This document shows positions 35,149 to 43,429 of a DNA stretch of 64,000 nucleotides, piece by piece. The translations under genes and the position numbers were made by a program. Positions within the stretch are counted from its first letter, which is position 1; every line of letters begins with the position of its first letter. This DNA is from Sphaerisporangium album (lineage in GTDB: Bacteria; Actinomycetota; Actinomycetes; Streptosporangiales; Streptosporangiaceae): the NCBI RefSeq assembly GCF_003323745.1, contig NZ_QOIL01000003.1, positions 526,232 through 590,231 of the forward strand, in the 5' to 3' direction. Below the pieces are notes generated by a model. That model had not been told where the DNA came from and ran no database searches. It worked only from the letters and a program-made list of their open reading frames with translations.

Positions 35149-35655
35149 TCAGGAATGCGGCGTGAAGCGGCCGAACCGGCCCTGGTGGTAGATGAGGGGA
35201 CGGCCGGGCGAGCCGATCCGCGTGCCGGTCACCAGACCCACGACCAGGATGTGGTCGCCGATCTCGGCCGTGCTGTGGGGCTCGCAGACCAGGTGCGCGG
35301 ACACGCCGTCGAGCAGCGGCACCCCGCGCGGCCCCGGCGTCCAGGTGGTCGGCGCGGCGAACCGGTCGACGTTCCTGCGGGCGAAGCGGGACGCGAGGTC
35401 GGCCTGGTCGCTGGCGAGGACGTTCACGGCGAAGCCGTCGGCCTGCCGCAGCCAGGGCCAGGTGGTCGAGGACTGGTCGACGTAGAAGGAGACGAGCGGC
35501 GGGTTGAGGCTGACGGAGGAGAAGGAGGTCGCGGTCAGGCCGACCGGCACGCCGTCGGTCCACGCGGTCACCACGACGACCCCGGCCGCGTGCACGGCCA
35601 GCGCCTCACGGAACCGCTGGTTGTCGACGGCCGCCTCGGCCAGCGTGTCGGTCAT
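35149..35655 (-). CDS. Flavin reductase family protein (HpaC/NAD(P)H:FMN reductase-like)
   Basis: A 168-residue split-barrel flavin reductase. It shows FREALAVHAAGVVVVTAWTDG, TATSFSSVSLNPPLVSFYVD and GDHILVVGLV, the flavin-binding motifs of the two-component monooxygenase reductases. Its ATG overlaps the stop of the FMN reductase gene (ATGA, 35655-35652). It supplies reduced flavin to a monooxygenase not seen here. Behind a cysteine-type leader peptide, a role in organosulfur use is likely. Confidence 0.88.
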   Translation of the reverse strand: MTDTLAEAAVDNQRFREALAVHAAGVVVVTAWTDGVPVGLTATSFSSVSLNPPLVSFYVDQSSTTWPWLRQADGFAVNVLASDQADLASRFARRNVDRFAAPTTWTPGPRGVPLLDGVSAHLVCEPHSTAEIGDHILVVGLVTGTRIGSPGRPLIYHQGRFGRFTPHS

Positions 35656-36167
35656 ACGGTCACGCCTTCCGTCAGCGCGATCTGAGGCGCCACCCGGTCC
35701 GCCCACCGGCCCAGCACCTCCTCGGGAGCGGCGATGTCCGATTCGAGCAGGGCCAGCCCGGGGGTCGGCACGGCCGCGCCGAGCTCGACCAGCAGCGGCC
35801 GCAGGTGCGTCTCGACAGCCAGGGAGTGCTTGGGGTCGCCCATGACCAGGATCGGCAGCGCCGTCACCCCCGCCAGCGCCTCGGGCTTCAGCCGGTCGAG
35901 GAAGACCTTCAGCAGCCCGGTGTAGGTCGCCTTGTAGGTGGGGCTCGCCACCAGCAGCACCTTCGCGGCGACGACGCGCTCCAGCGCCTCGCGCACCTCG
36001 GCCGGGGGTTGCGGGTCGAGCAGTCTCGGGGCCAGTCCGGCCAGGTCGATCACGTCACGCTCGCCCACGTATCCGAGCCGCCCGGCGACCAGCTCGGCCG
36101 CGTGCTCCGCGACCGTCCGCGTCCGCGACCCCTCCCGGGGATTGCCCACCAACGTCACGAAACTCAT
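35652..36167 (-). CDS. NADPH-dependent FMN reductase (SsuE/MsuE-like)
   Basis: A 171-residue flavodoxin-fold reductase starting MSFVTLVGNPREGSRTRTV. LLVASPTYKATYTGLLKVFLDR is the SsuE-type loop, and PILVMGDPKHSLAVETHLRPLL follows. ATG 36167 is preferred on homology; in-frame ATG 36185 follows GGGAG and could add six residues. SsuE-type enzymes feed FMNH2 to alkanesulfonate monooxygenases to release sulfite. The upstream leaderless Cys-containing leader peptide supports regulation by sulfur supply. Confidence 0.85.
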   Translation of the reverse strand: MSFVTLVGNPREGSRTRTVAEHAAELVAGRLGYVGERDVIDLAGLAPRLLDPQPPAEVREALERVVAAKVLLVASPTYKATYTGLLKVFLDRLKPEALAGVTALPILVMGDPKHSLAVETHLRPLLVELGAAVPTPGLALLESDIAAPEEVLGRWADRVAPQIALTEGVTV

Positions 36168-36250
36168 CTGTCGCTCACCACTCATCTTCTCCCGGTTCCC
36201 GCGACGGCACCGGCCACTCCGGGACGGTGCGGTGTGCTCAGAGCCCTTGT

Positions 36251-36331
36251 TCAGCGCGCGCGGCGACACTGGGCGCCGGCGACGTGGCCGAGATCCACGT
36301 GGAGACGCCGGGTCAGGGGCTGCTGGCTCAT
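36251..36331 (-). CDS. Cysteine-type leader peptide upstream of flavin reductase operon
   Basis: A 26-codon reading frame beginning at ATG 36331, exactly where transcription should start from the promoter at 36339-36367. The peptide contains LTRRLHVDL (residues 6-14) and Cys22-Arg23, matching the RRxHVDLxR...CR signature of actinobacterial leader peptides that precede sulfur-assimilation operons. Translation stalling at Cys22 when cysteine is scarce would alter the downstream RNA. Between its stop (36251) and the reductase start, CACCG/CGGTG and CCGGT/ACCGG could form alternative pairings near the ribosome binding site. The mechanism is inferred from known relatives. Confidence 0.78.
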   Translation of the reverse strand: MSQQPLTRRLHVDLGHVAGAQCRRAR

Positions 36332-36338
36332 GTTCGAG

Positions 36339-36367
36339 AACCTACGTAGACCAAACCGTAATGTCAA
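36339..36367 (-). promoter_or_regulatory. Strong promoter for leader peptide and flavin reductases
   Basis: Reverse strand TTGACA (36367-36362) and TAGGTT (36344-36339) with a 17-base spacer. Seven bases after the -10 lies ATG 36331, so the transcript begins leaderless with the leader peptide. This is among the best sigma-70-like promoters in the window. Confidence 0.75.
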
Positions 36368-36394
36368 TATTCCCTACTTGTATTCCATGAAATA

Positions 36395-37513
36395 TCATGC
36401 GGCCGGAAACCACAGGTCCGGCTCGCCCGGCACCCGGCGCAGACGACCCCGCCCCTCCAGGTAGACCAGGTGCGCGAGGGTCTCGTTCGTCGCCGCCCTG
36501 CGCATGAACGGCGGGATCGTCTCCCATGGCCGCGACCAGGTCAGGCCGGTGGTCACGTCCCAGCAGGCGATGCCGCCCGCCGCGCCCAGCACGGCCGCCT
36601 CGATCTCCGCCAGCCGCCTGCCGTGGTGCGCCATCACGTCCTCGACCCGCTCGGCCAGCTCCAGGAAGCGGTACTCGTGCGCGGGCAGCACCTCGTCCAC
36701 CTCGAAGTACCGGACGGCGGCCAGCGCGTCCAGGTAGTCGGCCAGCGGATCCGGGGCGGACTGCGGGTGCACCGCCACGATCGGGGTGATCCGCGCCAGC
36801 ACGTGGTCGCCCGAGAACAGCACCCGCCGCGAGGGCGACAGGAAGCACAGGTGGCCCGGCGAGTGGCCCGGCGTCCACACGGCCCGCAGGTCCCAGCCGG
36901 GCAGGTCCAGGTCGGCGCCGTCCTCGATCAGCCGGTCGGGCGGGGCCATCGACACGTAGTGCCGGATCATCATGGAGGCCCCGCTCAGCTCCTCCACGGT
37001 GAGCGGCGGCACGCCCGAGCGGGCCAGCATCACGCGCTCGCGGGAGACCAGCTCGTCGACCCGCGCGTCGTCGTACCGGCCGCTCAGCAGGCGCGCGTCG
37101 GCGGGGTGCAGGCCGATCCAGGCTCCCGAGTCCTCCCGGACGCGGCCCGCGAGCCCGTAGTGGTCGGGGTGGATGTGCGTCACCAGCACCGCGCGCACGT
37201 CGCCCATCTCGTACCCGGCGACCTTCAGCCCGGCGGCGAGCGCGTCGTACGCCTCGTCGGTGTTCCAGCCGGCGTCGATGATCGCGACGCCGTCCGGCAG
37301 CTCCAGCGCGTAGACCAGGACGTACCTGAGCGGGTTGATCGGGATCGGCACCGGGATCGACCACAGGCCGGGGCGCACCCGCTCGACGGCGGGGGTGGCG
37401 CCGCTCTGCCAGGCGTCCCGCTGCTCCTCGCTGGCCGGCGTCACCCTTCTCTTCTGCGCCTGCGGGGGCCTTCGGCCGCCCGGATCCGCGTCACCGGCCA
37501 CCTGATCGCGCAT
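36395..37513 (-). CDS. MBL-fold metallo-hydrolase
   Basis: A 372-residue metallo-beta-lactamase-fold enzyme. ATG 37513 follows AGAAGGAG; GTG 37444 is less well placed. The di-zinc motif THIHPDHYG (HxHxDH), TPGHSPGHL and SGDHVL are all present, and a winged C-terminal domain ends in NETLAHLVYLEGRGRLRR, typical of the LACTB2/glyoxalase II-like branch. Substrates in this branch are thioesters or other hydrolysable metabolites; not assigned here. Confidence 0.9.
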   Translation of the reverse strand: MRDQVAGDADPGGRRPPQAQKRRVTPASEEQRDAWQSGATPAVERVRPGLWSIPVPIPINPLRYVLVYALELPDGVAIIDAGWNTDEAYDALAAGLKVAGYEMGDVRAVLVTHIHPDHYGLAGRVREDSGAWIGLHPADARLLSGRYDDARVDELVSRERVMLARSGVPPLTVEELSGASMMIRHYVSMAPPDRLIEDGADLDLPGWDLRAVWTPGHSPGHLCFLSPSRRVLFSGDHVLARITPIVAVHPQSAPDPLADYLDALAAVRYFEVDEVLPAHEYRFLELAERVEDVMAHHGRRLAEIEAAVLGAAGGIACWDVTTGLTWSRPWETIPPFMRRAATNETLAHLVYLEGRGRLRRVPGEPDLWFPAA

Positions 37514-37580
37514 CCCCGGCTCCTTCTTCCCTTGACGGCCTCCGTCGTAGTCGATTGTGCACCGGTCACCGAATGTTGTT

Positions 37581-38876
37581 CTACTCGGGGTGTGCTCCGG
37601 ACGACGGCACCCGCACGTAGAGGAGGGCCGAGGCCAGCACGAGGACGGCGACGACCGCCCACCCCGCGCCGACGCCCGCCCGCGAGGCCAGGAAGCCGAT
37701 GCCGAGCATGGCGGTCGTCCCCCCGAACTGGAGCTGGAGCGAGTCCACCGACATCAGCGTCGCGCGGTGGGCAGAGGCCACGCGCCGGTGCATCATCTCG
37801 TTCCGCACCAGCTCGGGCACCGCTCCGGCCGCGAACAGCAGCACGTACGCGGCCATCGTGGCCGCGACGCCCGCCGCCCCGGTCAGCGTGGCCGAGGCCG
37901 CCAGGCCGCCGAGCGCGCAGGCCCCCGCCGCCGTCCCGGCGATCGCCGCCGGGACCGGACCCCGCAGCAGGCGCACCACCCCGGGCGCGATCCAGGACCC
38001 GACGGCGCTGGCGCCGAAGCCCGCCGCCGCCACCAGCCCGTAGAGGAAGCTCGCCGGCTCCAGGTCCCCGGTCAGCTCGGCCAGCCGGCCGGGCGTGAGC
38101 ACCTCGACGGAGCTGAGCGCGATCCCCAGCGTGAAGGCCACGAACAGCAACCGGCGCAGCCCGCGGTCGGCGACGCCGAGCCGCAGCCCGGCCGCCATGG
38201 TCACGGGAACGTCCCGCAGCACCGAGCGCAGCGAGGGACGGCGGTGCGGCGGCTCGGGCATCGCGACCAGCACGACCACGAAGAGCACGACCGCCGACGC
38301 CGACGCCGCGACCATCGGCGCCACCAGCCCCCAGGGGACGACCAAGGGCAGCACCCCGCCGACCAGCGTGCCGGCGCACAGGGACGCGCCGCTCATGGCG
38401 CTTCCCCTGGCCAGGCCGGGCTTCAGATCGGCATCCGGCCCCTCGGCGGCGTGCAGGGTGTCCACGTACCACGCCTGGGGCGGCCCGCTGGACAGGGCGC
38501 GGGCGATCCCCTTGAGCACGGAGGCCGCCACGAACGGCCAGAACGACCCCGCGACGGCCAGCAGCCCCATGCCCGCCATCATGAACAGCGCCGCGGCGGC
38601 GAGCACCACGCGGCGTCCCAGGACGTCCGCCAGCCCGCCCGTGGGCAGCTCCAGCACGATGACGGTCACCGAGTAGCAGGACATCACCACGCCGATCTCG
38701 GCGAGGCCGAGGCCGCGCGAGGACATCAGCAGGACCATCGCCGAGATCATCAGCCCCGGCGGGAGCCAGGTCAGGGCGCTGATCAGCCCGTACCGCCGTA
38801 ACGCGGCCCCGGGTGAGAGCGGGTGGTACGGACGGGCGAGGTCGTCCGGACCGGTGACGCGGAGCGGGCCGGTCAT
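37581..38876 (-). CDS. MFS transporter
   Basis: A 431-residue protein with about 12 membrane helices. The cytoplasmic loop LPTGGLADVLGRRVVLAAAA between helices 2 and 3 is the MFS A motif (GxLaDrxGrr). Its ATG overlaps the stop of the regulator gene by four bases (38876-38873), so it is co-translated with it. Drug or metabolite efflux under the ArsR-like regulator is the likely role. Confidence 0.9.
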   Translation of the reverse strand: MTGPLRVTGPDDLARPYHPLSPGAALRRYGLISALTWLPPGLMISAMVLLMSSRGLGLAEIGVVMSCYSVTVIVLELPTGGLADVLGRRVVLAAAALFMMAGMGLLAVAGSFWPFVAASVLKGIARALSSGPPQAWYVDTLHAAEGPDADLKPGLARGSAMSGASLCAGTLVGGVLPLVVPWGLVAPMVAASASAVVLFVVVLVAMPEPPHRRPSLRSVLRDVPVTMAAGLRLGVADRGLRRLLFVAFTLGIALSSVEVLTPGRLAELTGDLEPASFLYGLVAAAGFGASAVGSWIAPGVVRLLRGPVPAAIAGTAAGACALGGLAASATLTGAAGVAATMAAYVLLFAAGAVPELVRNEMMHRRVASAHRATLMSVDSLQLQFGGTTAMLGIGFLASRAGVGAGWAVVAVLVLASALLYVRVPSSGAHPE

Positions 38877-39451
38877 GCGATGTACCCCCTCGTGGGGAAG
38901 GCCGCCAGGTGGATGGACACGCGCTCGGCGTCCGGATCGCCCTCGTCCTCGGCCTCCATCTCACGGACCAGCGCCGTGACCCGCTCGTACAGGCGGGTGA
39001 GGGAGGCGGGGGTGAGGCGCGCGATGTCGTCCGACATGCCGGCCGCCTCCATCCACGCGGGCCCCCACGACTCGCGGTCGCGCTCGAACCGCCCGCGGTC
39101 GCGGGCGAGCACCTCGAACTGCCGGTCGCGCATGAATCCCGTGGCCTCGCGGCCCTCGGGGGTGTCGCCCAGCTCCAGCTCGCTCCACGCCGTGTAGCGG
39201 TGGACGGACCGCCAGCGGCGCTCGCGCGCGTCGCGCTGCTCGGGGTCCTGCTCGACGAAGCCGTACTTGGCGAGCTGGCGCAGGTGGTAGCTGGTCGAGC
39301 CCGAGCTCTCCCCGAACCGGACGGCCAGCTCGGTGGCGGTCGCCGGGCCTTCGAGGCGCAGCGCGCCGAGCAGCCGTACGCGCAGCGGGTGGGCCACCGC
39401 CTTCAGCGTCCGCGGATCGCCGACCCGGTACACGCCCGTTGGTTCGCTCAT
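38873..39451 (-). CDS. ArsR/HTH_20-type transcriptional regulator
   Basis: A 192-residue winged-helix regulator. It opens with RVGDPRTLKAVAHPLRVRLLGALR; SSGSTSYHLRQLAKYGFVEQ is the recognition helix. The C-terminal 100 residues form a helical domain (GFMRDRQFEVLARDRGRFER) often seen in regulators of MFS transporters. No metal ligands stand out. ATG 39451 coincides with the predicted transcription start, so its mRNA is leaderless. It likely represses itself and the coupled MFS gene through the dyads just upstream. Confidence 0.88.
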   Translation of the reverse strand: MSEPTGVYRVGDPRTLKAVAHPLRVRLLGALRLEGPATATELAVRFGESSGSTSYHLRQLAKYGFVEQDPEQRDARERRWRSVHRYTAWSELELGDTPEGREATGFMRDRQFEVLARDRGRFERDRESWGPAWMEAAGMSDDIARLTPASLTRLYERVTALVREMEAEDEGDPDAERVSIHLAAFPTRGYIA

Positions 39452-39458
39452 GTCGCCA

Positions 39459-39489
39459 AAGGTAACTTTGCAAAGCAACCTTTGCAAAC
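39459..39489 (-). promoter_or_regulatory. Leaderless promoter with twin CTTTGCAAAG dyads
   Basis: On the reverse strand TTGCAA (39487-39482) and TACCTT (39464-39459) are 17 bases apart and the start codon follows seven bases after the -10. The palindrome CTTTGCAAAG lies in the spacer (39466-39475) and a near copy CTTTGCAAAC (39480-39489) covers the -35; centres are 14 bases apart. These are probably the binding sites of the ArsR-like protein. Confidence 0.65.
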
Positions 39490-39663
39490 ATCTCTTTGGG
39501 ACCGTCCCGGTGAAAGTTTCAGGGCGCCCGGCCGTTCCCGGAGCGCGTGGACGCGGAACCCACCCGCACGGACCGGCCCGGTCGGCGGCGAGCGCCGCAC
39601 GCGGCGGCGCGCGCGTGATTGACGCCTGGGACCGGCGTTGGAAACCATGCGGGAACCGCGCTC

Positions 39664-39677
39664 TGGGAACGCTCCCA
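39664..39677. promoter_or_regulatory. CebR/CelR-like operator
   Basis: TGGGAACGCTCCCA differs by one base from TGGGAGCGCTCCCA, the 14-base operator of the LacI-type cellobiose repressors CebR (Streptomyces) and CelR (Thermobifida). It lies 90 bases upstream of a GH9 cellulase gene, the expected position. No cebR gene is in the window. Confidence 0.7.
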
Positions 39678-39766
39678 CCAACCCGGCCCCCGTGCGCGGC
39701 GCCCGCGTCCCCGGCTCCTCCACGGCGCCCCTTGTCCACCCGCCCCATGACCTTCAGGGAAACCGC

Positions 39767-42343
39767 GTGACCAGACCATCCCGGCGGTGGGCGAGATCCC
39801 TCGCCGTCACCGCGGCGGCCGCCCTGGCCGCATCCGCAATCTCCCTCACCGCCCACGCGGCCGACGAGGGCCCCGAGCAGATCGTCAACGGCACGTTCGA
39901 CACCGGCAGCGACCCCTGGTGGCACACCCAGGGCATCGCCTTCGACACCACCGGCGGGCGGCTGTGCGCCGACATCCCCGGCGGCACGGTCAACCCGTGG
40001 GACGTGATCATCGGCCAGAACGACATCCCGCTGGTCAAGGACGAGACGTACGCCTTCCGGTTCTTCTCCTCCTCCGACCCGGCGAAGGTCGGCAGGGCGC
40101 TCGTCCAGCTCCCCGTCGACCCGTACACGGCCTACGTGACGGCCAACCCCGAGCTCGTCCCCGGCGGCGCCACCTACTCGTACACGTTCACCTCGCCGGT
40201 CGACCTGCCCAACGCCCAGGTGGTGTTCCAGCTCGGCGGCAGCGCGACCCCGTGGCGGTTCTGCATGGACGACGTCTCGCTCAAGGGCGGGGCCGAACGC
40301 GACACCTACAAGCCCGACACCGGCCCACGGGTGCGCGTGAACCAGGTCGCCTACCTGCCGAAGGGCCCGAAGAACGCGACCGTCGTCACCGACGCCACCA
40401 CGCCCCTGCCGTGGCAGCTCAAGAACGGGGGCGGCCAGGTGGTGGCCTCGGGGAGCACCACCCCCCGCGGCGTGGACGCCAGCTCCGGGCAGAACGTCCA
40501 CTCGATCGACTTCGGGACGTACGCGGTGGCCGGGACCGGTTACACGCTCACGGCGGACGGCGAGACCAGCAGGCCGTTCGACATCGGCGCCGCCGCCTAC
40601 GAGCGCCTGCGCGCGGACGCGCTGAAGTTCTACTACACCCAGCGCAGCGGCATCGCCATCCGCGACGACCTGCGCCCCGGCTACGCGAGGCCCGCCGGCC
40701 ACGCCGGGGTCGCGCCCAACCGGGGCGACACGAGCGTCCCCTGCCAGCCGGGGGTCTGCGACTACACCCTCGACGTCTCCGGCGGCTGGTACGACGCCGG
40801 CGACCACGGCAAGTACGTCGTCAACGGCGGCATCTCGGTCGCCCAGCTCATGAGCGAGTTCGAGCGCACCAAGAACGCCGCGACCACCGTGCCGCTCGGC
40901 GACGGCGCGCTCGCGCTGCCCGAGAGCGGCAACGGCGTCCCCGACATCCTCGACGAGGCCCGCTGGGAGCAGGAGTTCCTGCTCAGGATGCAGGTGCCCG
41001 CGGGCAAGCCGTACGCGGGCATGGCGCACCACAAGATCCACGACGAGAACTGGACGGGGCTGCCGCTGCTGCCCCACCTGGACGCCCAGAAGCGCGAGCT
41101 GCACCCCGTGTCCACCGCGGCCACCCTGAACCTCGCCGCCACCGCCGCCCAGGCCGCCCGCCTGTTCGCGCCGTACGACCCGGCGTTCGCCGCCAGGAAC
41201 CTCACCGCCGCCCGCGCGGCGTGGGCCGCCGCCAAGGCCAACCCCGCCAGGCTCGCCTCCCCCTCCGACGGCACCGGCGGCGGCGCCTACGACGACGCGG
41301 ACGTGAGCGACGAGTTCTACTGGGCCGCCGCCGAGCTCTACATCACCACGGGCGAGAACGAGTTCAAGAACTACGTGCTCGCCTCGCCGCAGCACACGGC
41401 CGACATCTGGGGGCCGCGCGGCTTCGACTGGGGCCACGTCGCCCAGCTCGGCCGCATCGACCTCGCGACCGTGCCCAACGCGCTGCCCGGCCGCGACCAG
41501 GTGCGCGCGTCGGTGGTCCAGGGAGCCGACCGGTACCTCGCGACGCTCACCGCGCACCCGTACGGCGTCCCGTACGACCCGCCGACCTACGACTGGGGCT
41601 CCAACAACCTGGTGCTGAACAACATGGTCGTCATGGCCGCCGCCTACGACATCACCGGCACGCTCAAGTACCGCGACGGCGTGCTCCAGGGCATCGACTA
41701 CATCTTCGGCCGCAACGCGCTCAACCAGTCGTACGTGACCGGGTACGGCGAGGTGGCCTCCCACAACCAGCACAGCCGGTGGTACTCCCACCAGCTCGAC
41801 CCCGCCCTGCCGAACCCGCCCGCGGGCACGCTCGCCGGCGGGCCGAACTCCGGCCTCCAGGACCCGCTGGCCGCCGACAAGCTGCGGGGCTGCAAGCCGC
41901 AGTTCTGCTACATCGACGACATCAACTCCTGGGCGACCAACGAGCTGACGATCAACTGGAACTCGCCGCTGGCGTGGGTCTCGGCCTTCGTCGCCGGCCA
42001 GGGCGACGGCGCCGTGAAGGCCCCCGGCGCCTGTCAGGTGACCTACACCACGCACGGGCAGTGGCCGGGCGGGTTCACCACGCAGGTCACGGTCAAGAAC
42101 ACCGGCACGTCGGCGATCAAGGGCTGGGCCCTGAAGTGGTCCTTCCTCGGCGGCCAGAAGGTGACCGGGTTCTGGAGCACCGACCTGGCCCAGAGCGGCG
42201 CGACCGTCACCGCGCGCGACCTCGGCTGGAACAAGGAGATCAAGCCGGGCCGTTCGGTGACGTTCGGCTTCAACGGCGACGGCGCGCCCGGCGCCAACCC
42301 GGCGCCCGATCTGTTCACGCTCAACGGCGCCGCCTGCGCCTGA
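39767..42343 (+). CDS. Secreted glycoside hydrolase family 9 cellulase with CBM2
   Basis: An 858-residue modular enzyme from GTG 39767. A signal peptide ends near residue 31 (LTAHA). Next come a CBM4/9-like beta-sandwich (about 35-175), an Ig-like CelD_N domain (about 185-275, [17 protein letters not shown]), the GH9 barrel (about 285-745) and a C-terminal cellulose-binding CBM2 (about 762-858, [19 protein letters not shown]). The GH9 nucleophile motif [12 protein letters not shown] holds Asp343/Asp346, [11 protein letters not shown] gives the active-site His, and the general acid is Glu726 in [10 protein letters not shown]. It hydrolyses beta-1,4-glucan outside the cell, endo or processive. 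A CebR/CelR-like box precedes it. Confidence 0.95.
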   Translation: MTRPSRRWARSLAVTAAAALAASAISLTAHAADEGPEQIVNGTFDTGSDPWWHTQGIAFDTTGGRLCADIPGGTVNPWDVIIGQNDIPLVKDETYAFRFFSSSDPAKVGRALVQLPVDPYTAYVTANPELVPGGATYSYTFTSPVDLPNAQVVFQLGGSATPWRFCMDDVSLKGGAERDTYKPDTGPRVRVNQVAYLPKGPKNATVVTDATTPLPWQLKNGGGQVVASGSTTPRGVDASSGQNVHSIDFGTYAVAGTGYTLTADGETSRPFDIGAAAYERLRADALKFYYTQRSGIAIRDDLRPGYARPAGHAGVAPNRGDTSVPCQPGVCDYTLDVSGGWYDAGDHGKYVVNGGISVAQLMSEFERTKNAATTVPLGDGALALPESGNGVPDILDEARWEQEFLLRMQVPAGKPYAGMAHHKIHDENWTGLPLLPHLDAQKRELHPVSTAATLNLAATAAQAARLFAPYDPAFAARNLTAARAAWAAAKANPARLASPSDGTGGGAYDDADVSDEFYWAAAELYITTGENEFKNYVLASPQHTADIWGPRGFDWGHVAQLGRIDLATVPNALPGRDQVRASVVQGADRYLATLTAHPYGVPYDPPTYDWGSNNLVLNNMVVMAAAYDITGTLKYRDGVLQGIDYIFGRNALNQSYVTGYGEVASHNQHSRWYSHQLDPALPNPPAGTLAGGPNSGLQDPLAADKLRGCKPQFCYIDDINSWATNELTINWNSPLAWVSAFVAGQGDGAVKAPGACQVTYTTHGQWPGGFTTQVTVKNTGTSAIKGWALKWSFLGGQKVTGFWSTDLAQSGATVTARDLGWNKEIKPGRSVTFGFNGDGAPGANPAPDLFTLNGAACA

Positions 42344-42352
42344 GCCCGTTCG

Positions 42353-42388
42353 CGGGCCGCCGCCGCCCCTCCGCGCGGCGGCGGCCCG
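42353..42388 (+). terminator. Terminator after GH9 gene
   Basis: CGGGCCGCCGCCG (42353-42365) and its exact complement (42376-42388) form a 13-base stem with a 10-base loop nine bases past the stop. No U-run follows, as is common in this kind of genome. Confidence 0.65.
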
Positions 42389-42449
42389 TCCTCCCCCCTG
42401 GCCGAGACGCCCGCGCGGGACCGTCGCCGGCGGCCGTTAAGGTAGGCGC

Positions 42450-43115
42450 ATGATCGAGGCCATCTGGGTGGACGAGGCGGTCACCGAGCTGCGCCCGGAC
42501 TTCCGGGTGCTCGCCGTCGGCGCGTACGGCCTGCGGGGCGGCCCCTCCGACGACCGCTCCCGCGCGTGGCTCGCCGAGGCGGCGGAGGCGGCCGTGCCGC
42601 CGTCGCACGAGAACATCGCCGCCTGGCAGGACGCCTACCGGTCGTTCGGGGCCAAGCCGCAGCGCACGCGCCCGTCCGTGGACGCGCTGGTGCGCCGCGT
42701 GCCGCCCCCGGAGATCAACCTCGTCGTGGACGCGTACAACGCGGTCAGCGTCCGGCACGTCCTGCCCATCGGCGGCGAGGATCTCGCCCATTACGAGGGC
42801 ACGGCCAGGCTGGTCCGCGCGACCGGCGACGAGCCGTTCGACGCCATGGACAAGGGCGAGATCGTCGTCGACCACCCCGAGATCGGCGAGGTCGTGTGGC
42901 GGGACGACCGCGGGGTCACCTGCCGCAGGTGGAACTGGCGGCAGTGCGTGCGCACCCGTCTCACCGAGACCACGACCGACGCGCTGTTCCTGCTGGAGCG
43001 GCTCGCGCCGATGTCGATGGACGAGCTGTCGGCCGCCGGGGACGAGCTGATCGCCCGTCTGCGCGAGATCACCCCCGGCGTGCGCGTCGAATCCCGTCTG
43101 GTGGGTCCCGTCTAG
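42450..43115 (+). CDS. B3/B4 domain protein (phenylalanyl-tRNA synthetase beta-like)
   Basis: A 221-residue stand-alone B3/B4 domain. It shows ENIAAWQDAYRSFGAKPQRTRPSVDALVRRV, then INLVVDAYNAVSVRHVLPIGGEDLAHYEG, the pattern of the PheT editing domain and its free-standing homologues, which may clear mischarged tRNA. ARLVRATGDEPFDAM and EVVWRDDRGVTCRRWNWRQ complete the fold. It starts at ATG 42450. Role inferred from family. Confidence 0.88.
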   Translation: MIEAIWVDEAVTELRPDFRVLAVGAYGLRGGPSDDRSRAWLAEAAEAAVPPSHENIAAWQDAYRSFGAKPQRTRPSVDALVRRVPPPEINLVVDAYNAVSVRHVLPIGGEDLAHYEGTARLVRATGDEPFDAMDKGEIVVDHPEIGEVVWRDDRGVTCRRWNWRQCVRTRLTETTTDALFLLERLAPMSMDELSAAGDELIARLREITPGVRVESRLVGPV

Positions 43116-43429
43116 ACCGGCGTGGCCCCCACGGTGAGACGCCGCGTATCATGGGATGAGACGAGGCGGGCCCTCGCGCCCCCCGCCCGCCCGTGATCGC
43201 GGCGCCGTCGGCCGGGCCCCTGGCGACGGCGTGACCGGAACCGCACCTCCGAGGTGAGCATGACCTCACCCCCCGGACGGACTACCCGGGCGTGACCAGT
43301 TTGAACGGTCCTGGGATGATCGGGCCGTGAGCCCGCCCGAGAGCGCACACGCCACCTATTTGGGCGAGTAGCCTTGGACAGGTTCCTCATTTCAACAACG
43401 CCGATCTGCGGAAGAGGGCGATTTCCGCC
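43116..43429. other. Upstream region of kgd, no gene seen
   Basis: The 314 bases between the B3/B4 gene and kgd carry no convincing coding sequence. TTGAAC at 43301 and a somewhat A/T-richer end suggest a promoter, but no well-spaced hexamer pair is clear. AGAGGG lies 11 bases or more before GTG 43430. Confidence 0.35.

Larger units (their letters stand above)
39452..39766. other. Divergent intergenic region before GH9 gene
   Basis: These 315 bases hold the leaderless regulator promoter on the left and, on the right, a CebR/CelR-like box (39664-39677) and the AGGGA site before GTG 39767. No gene is seen. Confidence 0.5.

Noticed and set aside
38873..42055. Very long reverse frame across the GH9 gene
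   Set aside because: Only the first-described 192 residues (38873-39451) are a real regulator; the upstream extension is antisense to the cellulase and has no known motifs.
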